DNA of 64,000 nucleotides from Rallus limicola (GCA_022605955.1 JAKCOZ010000005.1:52825762-52889761); one strand, 5' to 3'; positions 36,285 to 58,749 are shown, counted from the first letter of the stretch. A program made the numbers and translations. Notes: generated by a model not told the origin, from the letters alone.

Positions 36285-36312
36285 CCCCCCTCCCCCCCCC
36301 CCCAAAAAAAAA
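36285..36312. repeat. C6-T-C12-A9 tract
   Basis: A homopolymeric C stretch with one T, followed by nine A. It lies about 105 bp before a G27 tract on the same strand and is complementary to part of it. Confidence 0.9.
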
Positions 36313-36407
36313 GACCCCGGACCCACGCGGGGTGAGGAGGGGGCGGGTGGCTGGACAATGTGAGTCGAGGAGTATGAATAATTCACCAAGGGTTGTTAGC
36401 TCAAATT

Positions 36408-36434
36408 GGGGGGGGGGGGGGGGGGGGGGGGGGG
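36408..36434. repeat. G27 homopolymer
   Basis: Twenty-seven consecutive G on the transcribed-sense strand of intron 1, about 1 kb after the start codon. It is long enough to form a G-quadruplex in several registers. The exact length may be affected by sequencing, since such runs are hard to read. Confidence 0.85.
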
Positions 36435-39400
36435 AGAGAATAAAAGCCTTAAAAGCCTTTGTTAGGCGGTGAAGTTAGGGAGTTGGGAGTATTTGGGTGA
36501 CCAAATTTCTGCGTTGGTGCTCCCCCGGCGGGCTTTGTGGGGGGATTAATTGCCGTAATCGCCATCTGCAGAAGGCGCCGTTTGTTTATGTTGATAGCCA
36601 TACCTTTTTTTGTTTTGTTTTGGGGTTGGTTTTTTTCTCTTTTGTGGAGATGGGCTTTCTCTGCCCTTGTATCTGAGGGTCACCTGAGCGGGTTAAATGG
36701 AGTATTAAAGCGTGGAAGTTGTGTCGGAGGGGCGGCTGGCTGGGTTTTAAAATGGATGGTGAGCTTTGTGCAGAGGTGGGAGCGCGGAGCGCCGGGCTGC
36801 GCACGGGGAGCGCTTCACCTCCGGGACACTGTCCCTTCCGTGACAATTTGGAGCTATTAGGGCCGTGCAGGGGGAAAAGCGGCTCTCGGTCTAATGAAAT
36901 CCCTGCAGCGGGGCACCTGGGGGTGGCATCGGTTCTGTAACCTTTGTTTTTTCTTCTCAAAGCGAATAGCTATTGAGAAGGCTGGGAGAAAATGTTGCTA
37001 GAGAAATGATTGTTCCGTGCTTTGCTCTGCTGCCCTAATTTCGTGGAAGGTCTAGAAAGGGGCTTTGAGGCTTAAGTTGTACTCTGTTGCTGGTTTTTGT
37101 TTAGGTTTTTTTTTTTCTTCCCCTTGAGCATTTTATTTTTTTACCTTACCATTCTTGGGTACATTTTTTTTTTTGCAATTTCCTTATCCTGGATGTAATC
37201 TGCTTTCTTCAGAATGTAAGAATCAGTATGCAAAGCTTATCCTTCCTTCCTAAAGGCAGGGCTTAAGAAAGAGAATTTGTTCTTTGCTCTTTCCTGTAGA
37301 CTGAGTTCAAAGTTGGGAATGTTTCTTATAAAACAGTAAAGAATATTCGGATTGCTTCTGTTGTAGGGTTTTAATCAAAACCATAAAGCTCTATCTGTGG
37401 CACACTCGTCCTGGGGGCAGTTGAGCAAAGATGGCTAAGAAAAAAAGGAAGGATATGAGCTCACCAGAGAACGTATTGACAATCTCAAGAATTTCTCGAG
37501 AACTCGTTTCTTTTAGAAGGGTTTAGATTTGATGGGGTCCATGTTCTTTAAGGGGGAAGACCTTCTGGTCCCGTTCTTCTGTGATAAAACTTTGGCTAAT
37601 TATGTCTACATAGTGATTTTGGCATGTGTTAAGATCCCTTTATTCCTTGTCTCTCCCTGTGCTTGTATTTGGATAGTGTTTAGCTCTTGATAGTTAGTGA
37701 AGCCTGTGTGCTTAATTATGTGCTGTGAGATGCAGAAATGATGGAATTTGACCAAGTGTGTGTCTCAGCCTTACATAAGTGAAATTTAGTCATGATAGCA
37801 ACTGGAAGTGTGGATTCCTTTACTGCTTTGTTGAATTCACTCTTTGAGGAAGTCCTGAGCTTCTCATTTACATTCAGGGGTTAAGAAACAAACTATCAGC
37901 AACATGATAAGCCAATGAGTTATTTGGGTTTTAGCTGTTGTCCAGTAGTTGGAATCATTGTCCTGTGCTCCTGGGTTTTCCTCCGCCTGCTACAAGGAGC
38001 AAGTTTATCTCTGTGGGTAAAGCAGTATTGTTGGGAGCTTTGTTTGCTTATTGACTTTGATTTGATTAAAATGTAATGTTTTTGTTGAGAAGTATGCTTT
38101 TTTTTTTTTCCTCTCAATATTCTTTAAACAAACTCTAGTGTACAGATGGCTGATACTGTGAAAAGTTTTTCCCTGGGTCTGTGATGTGACACTTCACGGT
38201 TAGCAGTGTAATTCCTGCACCATTTTAATTAAATGAGCTATTTAGGGTTACTGGTTACTATGGTAGTGGCTTGCAGCTGGTAGATATGCTAGAAAAATGG
38301 ATCTTGGATTGGTTTCAGTCCTTGTAGCATAATATATAATATTATGGGTGTTAAAACGAGAAGAGGAAGGATTTTAAAAATGATTTCTTGAGTGCTCAGA
38401 CTGAGTTTTAGGACAGTATAAACCAGTGGAATTTAACATTCTGACTTGATCCTAAAGGAAAAACTTGAGCTGCTCAGTTTCTCAGAGTTGGAACTTGAAA
38501 CTTTAACTCTGGTGTCTAAGGGGATGATTTGAGAGACCAGGGTTTTGCTGCTGGATCTCTGCCACTGAGGTCCAGCTCCAAAATGTGTTTGAGAAGCATG
38601 GGTCCCGTGCTGCTGGCTGCGAGGGGCAGTGGTTACTGCTGGCTTTTCTTAAACCTGGGTGAGGTGCTTAGGGATTGTATGTGCCATTGCCTTTTGTCTC
38701 TTAATTTCTTTCAGTGCTGGTGGAACTGAGCCACCATTGCTAGAGTCGAAAGTGAATACAAAACCCTTTTGTATATACTCTAACTGTACCTCTCTGCATG
38801 CTGAAAGAAGAGAAATCTTGCAGTAAATGTCCTGTGAAGTCTCCCCGCAGGTACAGGGAGGGCAGAATGGTTTCTGTGTTACAGAAGGATGGTTTTCTGC
38901 TTTTTTGATATTTCTGGATTGTTTACCTTGCCATGGGGCTTACCAGGTGGTAGTGCCTGTAGTGTCTGTTCTTTGCCATTTCCTCAAACATATAGCAGTT
39001 TTGAATTCCTTTGATAAAAGTAATCAGAAATTACAGTGCCCTCTAAGGATGAAGGTAACAGCATTAGTGCTTTCACTCTTCCTCCTCGTTATCAAGGCAC
39101 TAAAAATCAGGGAAGAATAGCTGCCTTCTGCAGGTATTTTCCATAATTTTACTCTGTTGGTGCTTTGGTCTCCTTTTATCGGTGAAGGTCTGAGTATATG
39201 GCAGTATATCGATGGCAGTAGTTGCAGGGTTTTCTGGCTTTTGTTTACAGAAACAGTTGCTTTGCCCTTTTAAAACAGTTTCTCCAGTCTGCAGTCTTGG
39301 TTGGCATGCTTGAAATGCCAATAGTGGAGAGGTCTAGTGTATATATGATCCCATGGTCTGCATCGTGTGGTTGTCTGTAGTAGAAAGAGGTTCTCGTTTC

Positions 39401-41890
39401 AAGTGCTTTCAAGCTTTTTTAGCAACTCTGCCTTCTGTAGAAAGGCTTTTTCCTTTCTGTGGTCTACGGAGGCACATGCTGGATCACTTTTTGGGAAGGG
39501 GATAAGGCTGTAGCTGATAACAGTTTTCAGCACCTTAAGTCTGGCAGTTAAGTCAACTATTGGTTTAAAGGTGGAGGTGTGAAGTGGACATTCTTATTCA
39601 GTCTCTTAATTGCCATTCCCATTTTCGGCTTCTTTTCTCTCTTTCCAGAAATGTTCATCAGAGCCTTACTTAGATTAGGCCAAACTCGTGCCTGTGTTTT
39701 TTGTAAGCCTGGAGAAAGCTGGGAAGCATAGTTCCACGCTGTGTTTTTACCGCTATCACAAGAGAGGCCCGAGAAGACCACTCTGCTATCACGTGTAAGA
39801 CTTCGGTCAGCAGTGTGCCTTTTACTTTTAGGTTCTTGCTTCCTCTTCACATGGTGAAAGCAGCCTTAGGACCTTTGTTCCTCTCTATCCTTGAACTGTA
39901 ATGCCTGAAGTTTATAAGGCTTTTTCCAGGACTCTTGATTGCTGATGGTAAAGTGGAGGGAAAAATAAGTCACTAAATGTAAATAATGCTAGAAAATATC
40001 AGCAGTGTTGGGGTGTAAGCCCAAACCCTTCTGAGGCTCTTAGGAGTACATGTGTTCACTTTGGTGTGCTGCTAACTCGGAAGAGCTTGTGTAACAATGG
40101 ATCCAGTTCTCAAGTGTGTTCATGTTGTTCAGTAGTAATATCGCACCGGTTTATGTTAGAAGGCAGGATTTCAAGTAGGCTCATGTGAGGGTTTTTTTAG
40201 GTATTAAAACCAGCACTGAATGACAGAAACTGCTGATTTTTGAGTATTCATTTTTTTTGTATTGCAGAGGAGAATTTGTTCAGTTTATTCTTGAAGAGCT
40301 TGGCTGTTCTGATACGCCAGCAAAATAATTCTTACCTGATTGTAGAGTATGCATTGTTAAGTAAATGGGTGGTGGGGGAGTACTGTATGGTTCAGCAGTG
40401 GTATAGAGAGCATTAAGATTTTCCTGGTGATACTGGTCTTTCAAGGAGATGCAAATACTGATCTGATTACAATATGTGTTTTTTAAAAAACAAAGTGCTT
40501 TAAAACAAAAACAAATCTTGCAAGAACCTTGGCAAGAAGGTGCAGTAACCCATTTCTCACAAGCTGATGTCCAAAAGACAGGAATGTTCCAGATTACAAG
40601 TCATCAGCTAAAATGCTCCTTTTATCTTCACATACACAGTTATATGGGCAGGTGTTTACATGCTTCAAAAAAACCCACCTAGGTAATGCACGGAAAGAAC
40701 TTGGACCTTAATCATCTTTTCGTGTTATAACAGCCCTTTCTCTTTGAATTCAAATGCTCAAACTTTGAGTGTTTTGAGCCTCTCTTGAGAAAGCTCCTTT
40801 GTACTGGAGCGGGCAGAAGAGCACGTGGGACAATCTTAGGTTTTCCACTAAGTACAGATCTGGACATACTTGGGGGTTTAATGACAGTGGGAACTACAAA
40901 AATGGCCTGGGAGAGAAGGTGAGCCTTTTTGCTTTAACAAATGACTGAAAATTCAGGAATGATACAAGTTTCCAAGTTGCCATTGGATAAGCAAGTCTGT
41001 TAAGCTTTTCTTCTACCAAGGTCTCTGCTATCTAGCTTAGAATAGAAGTTCCTATGAAAATTAAGTTCTGAAATTACTAGAAACATGAAATCCAGTGACT
41101 ACATGCCAGCATATATATAAATATAGTTTATGTAGGTGACAACCACTTTAGGGTTCTTTGATGTGGAGCCATAGCCTCAGTTGATGTAAATTAATTCATG
41201 TTCATTGAAGTTACTCCTGTTCATACCATCCTGGAGGTTTGGTCCAAGGTCTTCAAGAGAAGCTTCACTGGATACATAATCTCTCATTTTTGTCTGCTGA
41301 AGCCTGATAAAACCAGGACTTGTACAGAAATGCAGTCTTCTTTCAAAAGACTGGTGCTGAGGAACTGGTGCTTCAAGAAGATACATTGGTAGCTCCATAA
41401 AGATGCCCAGTAGATAATGAACTTTGTGTGTGCTAGGAAGGGATGCTGTGCAGCTTCTGTTTAATTTGGCTCAGTGTGAATGAATGCTTGTTATGTGTTC
41501 TGAGGAGAAATGTTACAACAGATCTTGTAACTCACTACATTAAAACAGAGCCCGAAGTCCAAGTGAAGAATTGAGGAAACTGAATCAGCAGCACTGAACT
41601 GTGCTGTTGTATTTACAACAGTGGAAGGTTTTACAAAGTAACTTTATTAAATAATCTTTTCAACCCAGTTTGTAATGGTTGTGGAAACATTACCTGAAAA
41701 AGATGACGTATTTGGTTTATCAGAAAAAAGTCGTTCAACTGTCAATCCTCAACCAAAGCCAGACTGGTGTTACTTCATCAACATTCTCGCGCTTCAAGAA
41801 AGCAAAAGAATTTGAGGCCAGGACTTCTGTGAAGTGATATTCATACTGCTCCAAATCAGAATAGTAAGTGGACTGTTAAACTAAACAGAG

Positions 41891-41911
41891 TTACTAGAGG
41901 ATTACTAGAGG
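41891..41911. repeat. 10-bp direct repeat
   Basis: TTACTAGAGG occurs twice with one intervening A. A minor local duplication in intron 1. Confidence 0.8.
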
Positions 41912-42535
41912 CTTCCCTCCTTATGTTGCCTCCAGCTTGTGCACATTGGAAGAGGTGGGGATACGCTCTAAGAAAAACAAAACTTGAAGTAGCGTGCATC
42001 AGAGATAAAAGCTGCATCTTCTACTAGCTAAGCTGAAGAAATGAATAGCTCTGTGATTTAGCTGATGCTGGGAGTCTTCAGTGCTCTGTCCTTCAGAAAA
42101 GACTTTTTCCTTGCACCCTACTGAATCTACTGGATGTAGAGCTGATACTGCTTTAGGCTTCTGGTCCTAGCTATTGTGTTTGTGTTTTTGATTGTTCAGT
42201 GGATCTGTCTGTTCTTTATTCGTACTGAAAAATAAAATTTTATCTCTCCTGTTTTAGTGCCTTAGTTCTTAAAACCTTTGATCATGAAATACCCTGTTAA
42301 CTGAAAGCAACTGAGGAATGTGGGGTGAAGAACTTAGATGGAAGCAGTGAGGGGAAAATATCCAGCCTCCATTCTGGAAAACCTGATGCAATGACATAAA
42401 ATAAATTACACATTTGTAAAGCCTTGATTTAGACTAAAATTAGTTACTTTATCAGGAGTCCTCATCTGTTTGAAGAGAGCAGTTCGTAGCTATAACATTA
42501 ACAGAGACAGGTATCTTGTGGATATGTTTTGTGTC

Positions 42536-42553
42536 TTTTTTTTTTTTTTTTTT
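42536..42553. repeat. T18 homopolymer
   Basis: A run of 18 T in intron 1, with no recognisable retroposon attached. Confidence 0.85.
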
Positions 42554-45037
42554 GTGAGCCTGGTAGAAGCAGAACAGCTTGAAGGGAGGGGTGACTAGTT
42601 CTGTCAAGCCCATGTGCAGATACCTCTTTTGAATAGCTGTGGTTTTTCTGTAATGATAAACACAATTTAACTACCATACATCTTTCATCCTGAAGGGCAG
42701 AGCACAGCTAACTAAAAGGGGGAAAGAAGAAAAGCTGTATTCTAGGAAAGAGCTGAATAACCTTGTTGGAAAAAAGAATAATAAATTGAGAGTTTTCTTA
42801 CAAACATCTACTGTATGCTGTGTGGTTATTTTAAAACAGTAAATTACTATGCAATGGTAAAATATCAGTGGGTTACACTGTGCAGTAAGAGCAGAATCAC
42901 TTCACCACTTCTGAATTAGAAGTACTAATTTTGGAAGCTTTTACCTTCTCACTCACACTTTCTTAGTGGGGAGGTAGTTGGGGTTTCAGGTCAGTCCAAG
43001 GCTGACTCCAGGTGACAAGATTTATTATTTCTGCAGTCTGGTCCTGTGCTAACCTCAGGAGTTCCGGTTTCTGCTGCTGGCTCTTTATGTGCCATAATTT
43101 ACCTGTCTGTAAGATGGCTGTTTATATAAACTTCCCAGTCTTGATAGTAAGACCTGACATAGTAAGTTAAGGCATAGCTCTGTGGAGTCTCTCTCCCCGT
43201 GATGGCTTTGCAAACAGCAGTGGGTTTCAGCGTTCATTCCGTTTCTGCTGCTGTAGCTGATTGTCTGAACAGCCTGCTTGCTCCCTTAATCCAGGAGGTC
43301 TTTTTTTCAATTGGGAATTTTTTTGTGGTGGCCTGTAACCCCCCTGGTGTAAAGAGCATGGCTTAAATTGCTGTGTTGGAAGGTAGCATACAGCACAATG
43401 AATTTTAGTAGTTTACGTTCAGCGGTCTTATCTATGCTTGGATATTATGCTAGTTTCTGCAATAAATCTCTCTTAAATCTTTCCTTGCTGTATGTAAGGA
43501 ACCTCTGATTTTCTCTCCTGAGTTGGATTACTGGGCTGTAGTGCTCATTAATTTATAACGAGCAAGACTCCCTTCTAGAAAATCACATGCTTGTGATTAC
43601 ACTCAAGATTTGGGTGTGGGGTTTTTGTTTGCTTTGTTCAGTATTTTTCTCACAAGAACTCTCTACCCAGACTAAAAAGTAAGGTGAACTGGTAAATAAA
43701 GCTGGCCATAGTGGTGAAAGCAAGGGTACTTAAAATGAGGTCAGAGCAAGTAGAGGCAAAGCTGTGACCCACAGCTCATCGTGAGCTGGTAGCTGAGAAA
43801 GCGCACTAATTCTGTGCTGCAACTACAGAAGGAAGGTGGTGCACCTCTTCTATCTGGTTTGGAGAAAGTTACATTTATGGAGAATTTGCAGGTATATTGC
43901 AGTTCCTGGAAAGCCCCCCTATTGAACTGAGCAGTCTGAAGCACCTTTTCCCCTGGATAACAGAAACAAGTAGCCTTGTAAGCCAACACACAAGATGAAG
44001 CTGGTCCTTGGGCTCTTTCTTCCCCACCCCATTACTTTTTTTCCATGTTTAAGCAGTAAAGATTGGGGCTCCCTTGCAAGACCAACTGTAGTGGACACAG
44101 TTGCCCCTGCCCTTAGCTCACATTCTGCTTTATTTTTGCTTGCTGAGCAGTCTGTGCGGCTGGGAGGTGAGTGGGAATGGGGCTCTTGATCAACTTAAAT
44201 GAAAAAGTATTTTTAGGGTAATATGGGGGCTAATTGGCATATTTTCTCTCTATGCCAGGTGGAAGATGAGGGACTCTTTTTGTTTAGGTTTTTTTTTGTT
44301 TTTTTTAGAATACCTGTGTAATTAGCTTGCTCTGTATTTAAATTACTGAATTTGCATGTTCTCTTACAGTGTAAATCCATTTATCATATGAAGTTGTCTT
44401 TAGTGAAGTTGTCCTGTGCTAAGTGCTGGGCTTGCCTGGAACTTCTTTCCATAGAAGAATAGTAAATATTGCATCTAGCAGCTCTGGATAAAATCAAGAT
44501 CTGAAAAGCATCAGAGGAAATCAAATGGCTGCATATCCAGCACAGACAAAATAGTAGAGTGCTGCTGTAATACGCTCTTTGACGTTGCATTTTTTAAGTG
44601 AGGTTGTATCCAGTTGGTATTTTGTTGGCTGAGGAGCTGTGGGCAAGAGTGGTCAGCATGGATGTGCCTAGGGTTGAGCTCTTCAGATGGTCCCCAGGAG
44701 CACAGCCAGCAATTTTGCTGTCCCGTGGGTGTCTGCTGGGCTACGGCTGCAGACCGTAGGAAGGAACCGCATCTCTGTCCATGCAGCTGTGCTGGCAGAA
44801 GCAGCTGGTTTAGGCTGGGCAGGAAAGGATGACCCAAGTTTTATACCAACTGCAGGAATGAATTCAACCTTAAAAGCTAAAATAGAGGCTGTGTATGGAG
44901 TAATTTCTAAGTTTCAACGCCATCACGATGACATAGACTGTTAACGTATTACTTTGTTGTCACAGCTGTGTCTTGTCTTTTTTGTGGAATGAAGAAAAAT
45001 TGAAGCTGTTATATAAATATATATATATATTCTTTCC

Positions 45038-45074
45038 ATATATACTAGAATATATAACATATTCTAGTGTATGT
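45038..45074. repeat. AT-rich inverted repeat (hairpin) in intron 1
   Basis: ACTAGAATAT (45044-45053) and its exact reverse complement (45059-45068) flank a 5-nt loop. Pairing extends outward to 45038 and 45074 with two G-T wobbles, giving a 17-pair RNA stem. It follows a TA dinucleotide run (45011-45030). No transposon family is recognised. Confidence 0.8.
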
Positions 45075-48000
45075 AATAGAGTATATCTTCTAAGCTGGGC
45101 ATTTTCAGTGTTTTCCAGTTTTATGGTCTTGGGAGAGGCTGTATCTGTCGTGAAAGTACTGTGTATGAAATATTGCACTGGCAAACGATGGGAATTACTC
45201 TTAGAACTGAAAACTGTTTAAAGTTCAATAATGGGATGTTACCAGATTTGAGGGTTGTTATTCACTTGAATTATATTGCTTCCACATGGTGTGCTTCTGT
45301 GAGACTGTGTAAGAGCAGATACTGTGATAAAAATAAAGCCACTCAATGGTAGGAAGCCATTCTAAAGAGAAAAATGTGAATCACTATCAGAAGATGCTTA
45401 TAAACTTTTAGAATGTGCTCAAAACCTGGATCAAGAAGGATGAGCCTGGATTAATTAATATGCACACAATAGCTATGGGAACCAAAAGCAGCTAGAGAGG
45501 GAAAAAAAAAATCTACCTGATTAGTAAAATAGTATGAGAGAAAGGCTAGAAAATAGCTGACACCAGTAAAGCAATGTACAGGAAAAAAATCCAGCCTGAT
45601 TACATGTGTTAATGTAATATTGTCTACACAGTCTGGAATCTTCCTGACACTGGGTGACAATGTAAGAAACTAGGAGGAGGCAAATTGACGTGCTGTGTAT
45701 TTTAGGATGTCTGACTTTTTAATCTAGTTAGTAGCTTTTAATTGAAATTTATTGGCTAATGATGGCATCTTCCAAGGTTCTTCTTGGTCTTAGTTACTGG
45801 TGGTAAACAAGCAGGAACAAAGCAGGTTTCACTGTGCCCATTGATTAGTTTTATACTTGAAGGCATGAAAACTGGGTTGGGGGAATCACTTGTAGAAATA
45901 TGCAGTGGTGGGCAGAGGGGGTCTTTGGGACAGCACTAGGAACAGTATTTCGGTTGAGGCACACTCAGGCCAGGTTGGTTCACCTTACTGTAATGACAGG
46001 AGTTGCACACTGGAGTACAGAGGATGTGGTGACATCAGTGACTGGAGCACATGGGGCTGCTGCTGGTGTGCTTTGTTCTAAATGCTCCTGGGCCAATTAT
46101 TCTTGGTTGCTGCAAAAGCCTGCTGTAAAATGTTGTTTCTGTTCACCTTGCTGTATTTTAAAGCCTTTGTGATTTGAGGCAGTGAGTGGGAGCCTGGCGT
46201 TAACGTCCTTCAGCTAAGCTCTGGGCTCAGCTGCAGTGAGTCCTGGTGGTGAAATGCTTTGCTCTAGGTCTGTAACTCAGGTATCTTTGGGAACTCAGAT
46301 GTTTATTCAACTATTGCATGTGAATGTCTCACAGATAAAAGGTGCCTAGTATCCGGCTTAAAGCTGTGGGTGAAACAAGCTGCGGTGAATGGCCTGCTTT
46401 GGATTGCTCTCTGCTTCTGTATTCTGGTGGCAGAAATACAAAATGGAAATGAGTGTCTGGCACTGAAATCATGCAGGGAGCATCATACCTGAAAATGTAT
46501 GCAATTTCCTGTCTAGCAATGGCATTTCTGTAACTTTCATTGCACGTGTAATCGGCTCTTCAGCTGACGCCTTCTGAATCTTTCAGTATTTCTCCTTCAT
46601 GCAAGACTGGTAGCAGAAGGTTGCAATACAGCTCTGAAGTTTGGGGTTTATTTTAAATGGAGCTTGGGTTCCTGTTGTCTCTACAGAAGTATTTTTTTGA
46701 TGTGAAGACTGTGAGTTTTACGCATGGGTACTTCTGAAAATCATTCATAATTTTGATTATTTATTGAAGCTGATTTAGTGGCAGTTAGTACCTCACTGTT
46801 TAAAGCCCTATTCCTTGGGCACCGCCCCACTTACTTGGTTTTTTTCCTAGTTGAGCCCAAGCTTGCTTCAGAAATGTATTTTCTTCACAGGAATTCAACA
46901 TCCTCTAAGTGACTACCCAAACAAGTTGTGGGCACGTACGCACAGTGATCGTGTGCTCGTATTTACTTTGGGCAACTGGAACTAATGAAGCTTAGAGTAG
47001 TTGTGATGGTAAAGGATTTCTTTTTTTTGGCTTTTTTATTATTGTTTAGTGGCATCCTTTTGTTGAGACAACTCTGACTTCACTTGGTAATTAAATCCAA
47101 ACTGTGAAAGACACCTTTTCCCTATTAATTTGATCCATTAAAGAAACGCTCTGTGAAGCTGGTAGTTAATCTTGTGATTTAAATTGCTGGGCGTTAGTCC
47201 GATTGGTTACAGCTTAGTTTTAAACAGCAGCTAAAATTAGCGAATTGTTGTGCTCTAGAGTTTAAGCATCTATCTATAGTAGGAACCTTTCTAGAAAGGA
47301 AATACCTAGTGAGAGGGAGCGGAGGCTGCCGCTCGCACAGCAGCGGTTGGTACCAACCTTGCCCCTTTTCCTTGAGTTTTGCCCATCACAAAGCCAGGCA
47401 GCGCTCCAGCCGGCAGCACTTGATTCTCTTACTCAGGAATTAATTTTTAACCAAAGAGCTACGAGCTTGATTTGAGCAGTGTGGTAAATAATTCGATGGT
47501 GGTGAGAAAGTTTTGACTGTTGGTGTTGAAATCTGCTGCCGAGCATGCTGAAACCAGGCAGAATCAAGAAACTAACTGGAATACTTTCACAGACACTAAG
47601 CCTTCAGAAAGAAAACGAAAGAGCAAGGGCTGAAACAGAAACCTGTGAGGCTTACGTCTACTTTCCTTTCTTGCGTGGTCCTTCTCTACTTGCCCTTGTA
47701 ATTCACAGAAGCCTGACAGATCTTGAGACTTGAATCACACAATGTTACGGCCAAAGCAGGAGGGGTTTTTACTTAAAAGTGTCAGCAGTTGAAAAAGGAA
47801 GCCGTGACAAAACTGCCTGCATCTAGGCACCTGGAAACCAGTTACTTCTAGTAATTTTCCCTTGAGTTTCTGTTTGTAAGGCAAACTTTTCCACAGGTGA
47901 ATGGATCCTGAATGAGCAGCTACCAAAGAAATATCAGAGGTATTGAGGTGGATCTGTTGAGGACAGTGAAATTATTTGTTTTGCCTCTATCGGGGGAAGT

Positions 48001-48845
48001 CTGTGGTGTAAGAAGGACAAAGAAAATCCCAAATTTTTTTTTCTGCTCCACCTTTAGAGAAAAGACACTGGAGGCCTGTCTTCAGTAAGAAATTTTGAAT
48101 TGATCAGGTTATATAGCCAAAGTATTTTTTCAGTATTGTTAAGGTTAATGGCTCTTTCTGGATAGACCTGTATGTTGGGAGTCTCAAGCTTCTCAGACCA
48201 AGATATCCCTGACTAGAGCAGGAATAGCTGTTCTCACAGGGATATTGAATGTGAAGGAGTCCGCAAGATGCGAAGCATTACAGCAATTATAGGCAGCCAC
48301 TGTGAGGAACACAAACTTATATTCACAGAAACCAAAACTATTTGTTTGTCTGGATATTTTATTTTTTTTTTTGCTACTAATCCATAAGTTAGTTTTCCAA
48401 AGACTTCCACTATTATTATGTTAATGTTTCTTAGAATACAGAAATACTGTTCCTGTGATCTAGTAGCCTGATTTTTTGCCACCAAAGAGGAAAACATAAT
48501 GCTATTCTTGCATCTTACAAAATTTACAGTTTTGAAAATCAAGCTCTCAGTGCTTCTTTCTGCTGGCAGTGGCAGGAGGAGAGGATGGCGGAGTTGGGGA
48601 TGGATGGGGATGCTGTATAGTTTTATGAAGATGGAAAAAAATGAAGGTAATCATAGAAGAGATTCTGGTCACTTTGTCTTTATTGGAGCTTACTACATTT
48701 CTTTCTTAATTCAAGGCATTCATGCTTCCAATGTCAGTCTGGGAAGTATTGTTGCATGTTTCTGCAGAAACTAAACAGGTTTTGGGTGGTTGTGGGTAAC
48801 AAGTCAGGGAAAGGACTGAAAACATGTTCCTTTGGGTATTTGTCA

Positions 48846-48930
48846 CAGTATCACAGAATGGTCTGGGTTGAAAGGGACTCCAGGGATCAGTTCCAACCCC
48901 TTTGCCACAGGCAGGGACACCAACCTGATG
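48846..48930 (-). mobile_element. CR1 LINE 3'-end fragment in HIF1A intron 1 (minus strand)
   Basis: On the plus strand, ATCACAGAATGGTCTGGGTT, then GTTCCAACCCC and CCACAGGCAGGGACACCAAC, is the inverted 3' end of CR1. Only about 85 bp remain and they are diverged. It is inserted antisense to HIF1A. Confidence 0.9.
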
Positions 48931-50122
48931 TTGAGTCTGGTTTGCTATTTCCCAGGCAATATCAGCTCGGGAATAGCTTTCCTCGGTCATTTATGGTGCC
49001 TCTCAGAAGATGTGTACTAATTAAAAAGTGCTTTTGCACAGATCTGCAGACTTAGCAACATGAATTTGGCAGTGGCAGTATGTGACTTTGTCTAGTGAAA
49101 TGAATTCCTAAGCTGCTGTAGTAAATGTAACTCAATGGGGTTTTCTTTCTGTCTTCAACTAGTGACACTTAATCTCCATGAAATAACATTAGAAGGTGTG
49201 CAACTCTGAAACACAAAAGCGGTGTTTATAGGCATCTTGCAACTTTCCTGAAAGTCAGTGGAAACAAGGGGGATCCTACAGACTAATGCTACTGCCTTTT
49301 GCATCTCAGGTGTATGCAGAATGAAAGCAGGGTGCCTTTGGAAGACGTAAACATATAAAAAGAAGAATGAACAAGAATACCATTTTATAACAGTAGCATT
49401 TTTAACTTGAGGGGCAAAAATTTCTACTGTGACCACAGCAGCATTGAGTTGCTGTTCAAATGTAAGAACACTGTGGAGCTCCTGTCTCATAAAGTTTAGT
49501 CCAAAACTCACGTGACAGGCGTGTGGGACAGGCATAAACCGGTGTGGGTACTGGGCAAAGGGAGAGTTATTTGCATTACTGACTGAGTCTCCGTTGTTTT
49601 GGAGCTTGCTCTTTGTCCTTTCCTTCGTGTATCTTGGGGTAGGCGAGTCTGGCAGAGGCCATGGAAGGAGAGTGAGGTAATTCTTTACAGCTGGGGATTT
49701 CCAGTATAGAGGACGCTATGGAACAGGATATACTGGAGAAAGAGGTGTTCTGGATTACCTGAAAAGCAGGACACCTCATGCTGAAGTAATATCCTTGCTT
49801 ACTGACCTGTTGAATGGGCTTTGTAAGGATGGTAAAAAAGGAAAGAACTTGGAGAGTGTAGATGATACTATGGGAGCATCAAGCTGGAAATAACTTGCAC
49901 TGTGGTATTTTGTGTGGACTTAAGGGGTTAGGAAAGAGGAAGGAAGCAGAATTTCGAGGCTAGAAAGGCAGTCAAGGTATGAGGTAAGCATTTCAGGAGC
50001 AGTGCTGTTTGAAGAACTGATCTTGTTGGAAGATTGTGGGCTTGAATTTAGTTCTGGGAGACTGTAGCTGCAGCAGTAGTTATACACAGAATTACATTTA
50101 CACTTTCAAATTGAGGTTTTAA

Positions 50123-57346
<7,224 letters not shown>

Positions 57347-57470
57347 TGAAAAGCCCTCCAACTCCCAAGAGATGAGGTGCAGCACCAGGGGAAAGCAGCA
57401 GCAGAACGAGGGCTTTCTTTTAATTGCAGCCATGAATACTTAAACAGCTTTGGTTTTTTTCTGCTTATAA

Positions 57471-58528
<1,058 letters not shown>

Positions 58529-58749
58529 TGGAATTGTTCAGAAGGACTTGATTTTTTCCCTTGGACAAACTGAGTGTATGCTGAAACCAGTAGAGTCTCC
58601 TGATATGAAAATTACCAAAATATTCAGCAAAGATGACCTGGAGGATACCAACAATCTATTTGAAAAACTTAAACAGGAACCAGATGCTTTAACTGTGCTG
58701 GCCCCAGCTGCTGGAGACACAATTATCTCTCTAGATTTCAGCAGTAATG
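58529..58749 (+). CDS. HIF1A: HIF1A exon 9 (residues 343-417, N-terminal ODD, P402)
   Basis: Opens the oxygen-dependent degradation domain. The first prolyl-hydroxylation motif LxxLAP is intact (L397-P402, LTVLAP), with the proline at the same number as human P402. Hydroxylation by EGLN/PHD enzymes in normal oxygen marks the protein for VHL. K391 lies in LKQE, which fits a sumoylation consensus. The acceptor is GACAG|T and the donor G|GTGGGT. Length 221 nt. Intron 9 after it is only 177 bp. Confidence 0.97.
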
